From: Clostridia bacterium
GTDB lineage: Bacteria > Bacillota_A > Clostridia > Lachnospirales > Cellulosilyticaceae
Direction of reading: 5' to 3'
Assembly (NCBI GenBank): GCA_029239935.1
Contig: JARBTY010000175.1
Location: 1-6,622 of the forward strand
DNA: 6,622 nt
The position numbers were made by a program, and so were the translations under genes. The first letter of the stretch is position 1; the number at the start of each line of letters is the position of its first letter. This document shows positions 6,161-6,622 of the stretch, piece after piece. A model generated the notes under the pieces. The model was not told the origin of the DNA, made no database searches, and worked only from the letters and a program-made list of their open reading frames with translations.

Positions 6161-6203
6161 GATAAATTTCTTTATCCTTCCAATATTTTGGAGCTTCTTA
6201 AAG
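6161..6203 (-). other. Two short hairpins directly after rpmJ
   Basis: In the minus-sense transcript TCCAA-AATA-TTGGA (6179-6192) is followed by GATAAA-GAAA-TTTATC (6161-6176), the latter closed by a GAAA tetraloop. A competing outer pairing, 6170-6174 with 6199-6203, would exclude the second. They may stabilise or process the 3' end of the infA-rpmJ message. No U tract supports termination here. Confidence 0.35.
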
Positions 6204-6207
6204 CCTA

Positions 6208-6321
6208 TCAGCCTTGTTTTTGTTTGTGCTTTGGATTCTCACAGATAACGCAAACACGACCTTTTCTCTTGATTATTTTACACTTTTCGCATATCTTTTT
6301 TACAGATGGGCGTACTTTCAT
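6208..6321 (-). CDS. rpmJ: 50S ribosomal protein L36 (bL36), zinc-binding form
   Basis: The reading frame is only 37 codons: [20 protein letters not shown], then [17 protein letters not shown] and a TGA stop. It matches the very conserved smallest protein of the large subunit in length and sequence. The zinc ligands Cys11, Cys14, Cys27 and His32 are all present, so this is the C+ type; an additional Cys24 is not one of the usual ligands. The ATG at 6321 is preceded by AAAGGAGAG about 8 nt upstream. It sits 27 nt after infA and 197 nt before rpsM, in the conserved infA-rpmJ-rpsM order. Zinc-binding L36 proteins are in some bacteria replaced by zinc-free paralogues under zinc limitation; no such paralogue is in the window. 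Confidence 0.97.
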   Translation of the reverse strand: MKVRPSVKKICEKCKIIKRKGRVCVICENPKHKQKQG

Positions 6322-6348
6322 TTTCTGCTCTCCTTTCTTTTAGACCAT

Positions 6349-6567
6349 TTATTTAGAACGCCATACAATTCGTCCTTTGGTTAAATCATACGGAGATAGT
6401 TCTATAGTTACTTTATCACCTGGTAAGACCCTGATGAAATTCATACGTAGTTTTCCTGAGATATGTCCGAGGATAATATGTCCCCCTTCAATCTCAACTT
6501 TAAACATAGCATTTGGTAACTTCTCTATCACTGTTCCCTCTACTTCTATAACATCACCTTTAGCCAA
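6349..6567 (-). CDS. infA: Translation initiation factor IF-1
   Basis: IF-1 binds the ribosomal A site of the 30S subunit during initiation and cooperates with IF-2 and IF-3. The 72 residues form the usual single OB fold, with hallmark segments [18 protein letters not shown], the [24 protein letters not shown] core, and the ending [17 protein letters not shown]. The initiation codon is TTG at 6567-6565, not ATG. AAGGAGG lies 8 nt upstream, the next codons encode the expected Ala-Lys-Gly-Asp, and an in-frame TAG a short way upstream (after which no ATG or GTG occurs in frame) rules out an ATG or GTG start further back. It follows the end of another gene by 16 nt and precedes rpmJ by 27 nt, so it lies within a larger transcript entering from outside the window. 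Confidence 0.97.
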   Translation of the reverse strand: MAKGDVIEVEGTVIEKLPNAMFKVEIEGGHIILGHISGKLRMNFIRVLPGDKVTIELSPYDLTKGRIVWRSK

Positions 6568-6575
6568 GTTACAAA

Positions 6576-6582
6576 CCTCCTT
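6576..6582 (-). promoter_or_regulatory. Ribosome binding site fixing the TTG start of infA
   Basis: AAGGAGG on the minus strand ends 8 nt before TTG 6567. The strong site and ideal spacing identify TTG as the true start despite being a weak initiator. Confidence 0.8.
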
Positions 6583-6583
6583 A

Positions 6584-6622
6584 TTACACAGAAGATTGCC
6601 CTATATACTCTTTTAGAGCTTT
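6584..6622 (-). CDS. C-terminal 12 codons of an upstream gene, possibly a KOW-domain (L14e-like) RNA-binding protein
   Basis: One minus frame runs from the window edge as [12 protein letters not shown] and stops at TAA (6584-6586), 16 nt before infA and just before its ribosome binding site. Tight spacing and the same direction are as expected for the preceding operon member. In many clostridia the gene before infA is a small KOW-domain protein following map, and a Lys/Glu-rich helical end such as this would suit it. With only 12 residues visible, identity is inferred from gene order rather than from sequence. Confidence 0.5.
   Translation of the reverse strand, partial: KALKEYIGQSSV

Noticed and set aside
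6377..6616. Plus-strand open frame of 79 codons at the right edge
   Set aside because: It is antisense to infA, whose 72 residues are unmistakable.

Overview
The window is a low-GC, Gram-positive (Firmicutes, class Clostridia) chromosomal segment. It carries the end of the large ribosomal-protein cluster and the energy-coupling module of a vitamin transporter. Every recognised gene lies on the minus strand, so transcription runs from high to low coordinates. The class assignment rests on AT-rich intergenic DNA, strong AGGAGG-type ribosome binding sites, the order infA-rpmJ-rpsM-rpsK-rpsD-rpoA-rplQ-ecfA1-ecfA2-ecfT with rpsD inside the alpha operon, a four-cysteine S4 protein, and an L17 with a roughly 45-residue insertion. 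A Lachnospiraceae-like or Cellulosilyticum-like host is my best guess from those protein features; this is inference.

Region by region, in transcription order: (1) 6622-6208 holds the last 12 codons of an upstream gene (probably the KOW-domain protein that often precedes infA), then infA with a TTG start, then rpmJ, which is only 37 codons long. (2) 6207-6011 is a 197-bp gap with three successive hairpins and a convincing sigma-A-type promoter (TTGATT, 17 bp, TATAAT). Its -35 and spacer sit inside a long AT-rich dyad, and a leader of about 86 nt with a stem-loop follows. (3) 6010-3001 is the compact alpha operon: rpsM, rpsK, rpsD, rpoA (GTG start) and rplQ, with gaps of 19-51 nt. (4) 3000-2750 is a 251-bp gap with a terminator-like hairpin and two adjacent dyads of about 50 bp. 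(5) 2749-259 is ecfA1-ecfA2-ecfT, with overlaps of 10 and 4 nt. (6) 258-1 is non-coding. It has a promoter-like pair just past ecfT and a remarkable folded-back element of about 178 bp whose outermost arm continues beyond the window edge.

Functionally, IF1, L36, S13, S11, S4 and L17 supply the translation machinery, and the RNA polymerase alpha subunit is co-expressed with them. EcfA1, EcfA2 and EcfT form the shared ATPase and coupling scaffold that energises separately encoded substrate-binding S proteins for B vitamins, cobalt, nickel and similar substrates. No S component lies in the window. The protein-coding part is conserved housekeeping DNA. The less ordinary material is in the three non-coding gaps, above all the 1-178 element.
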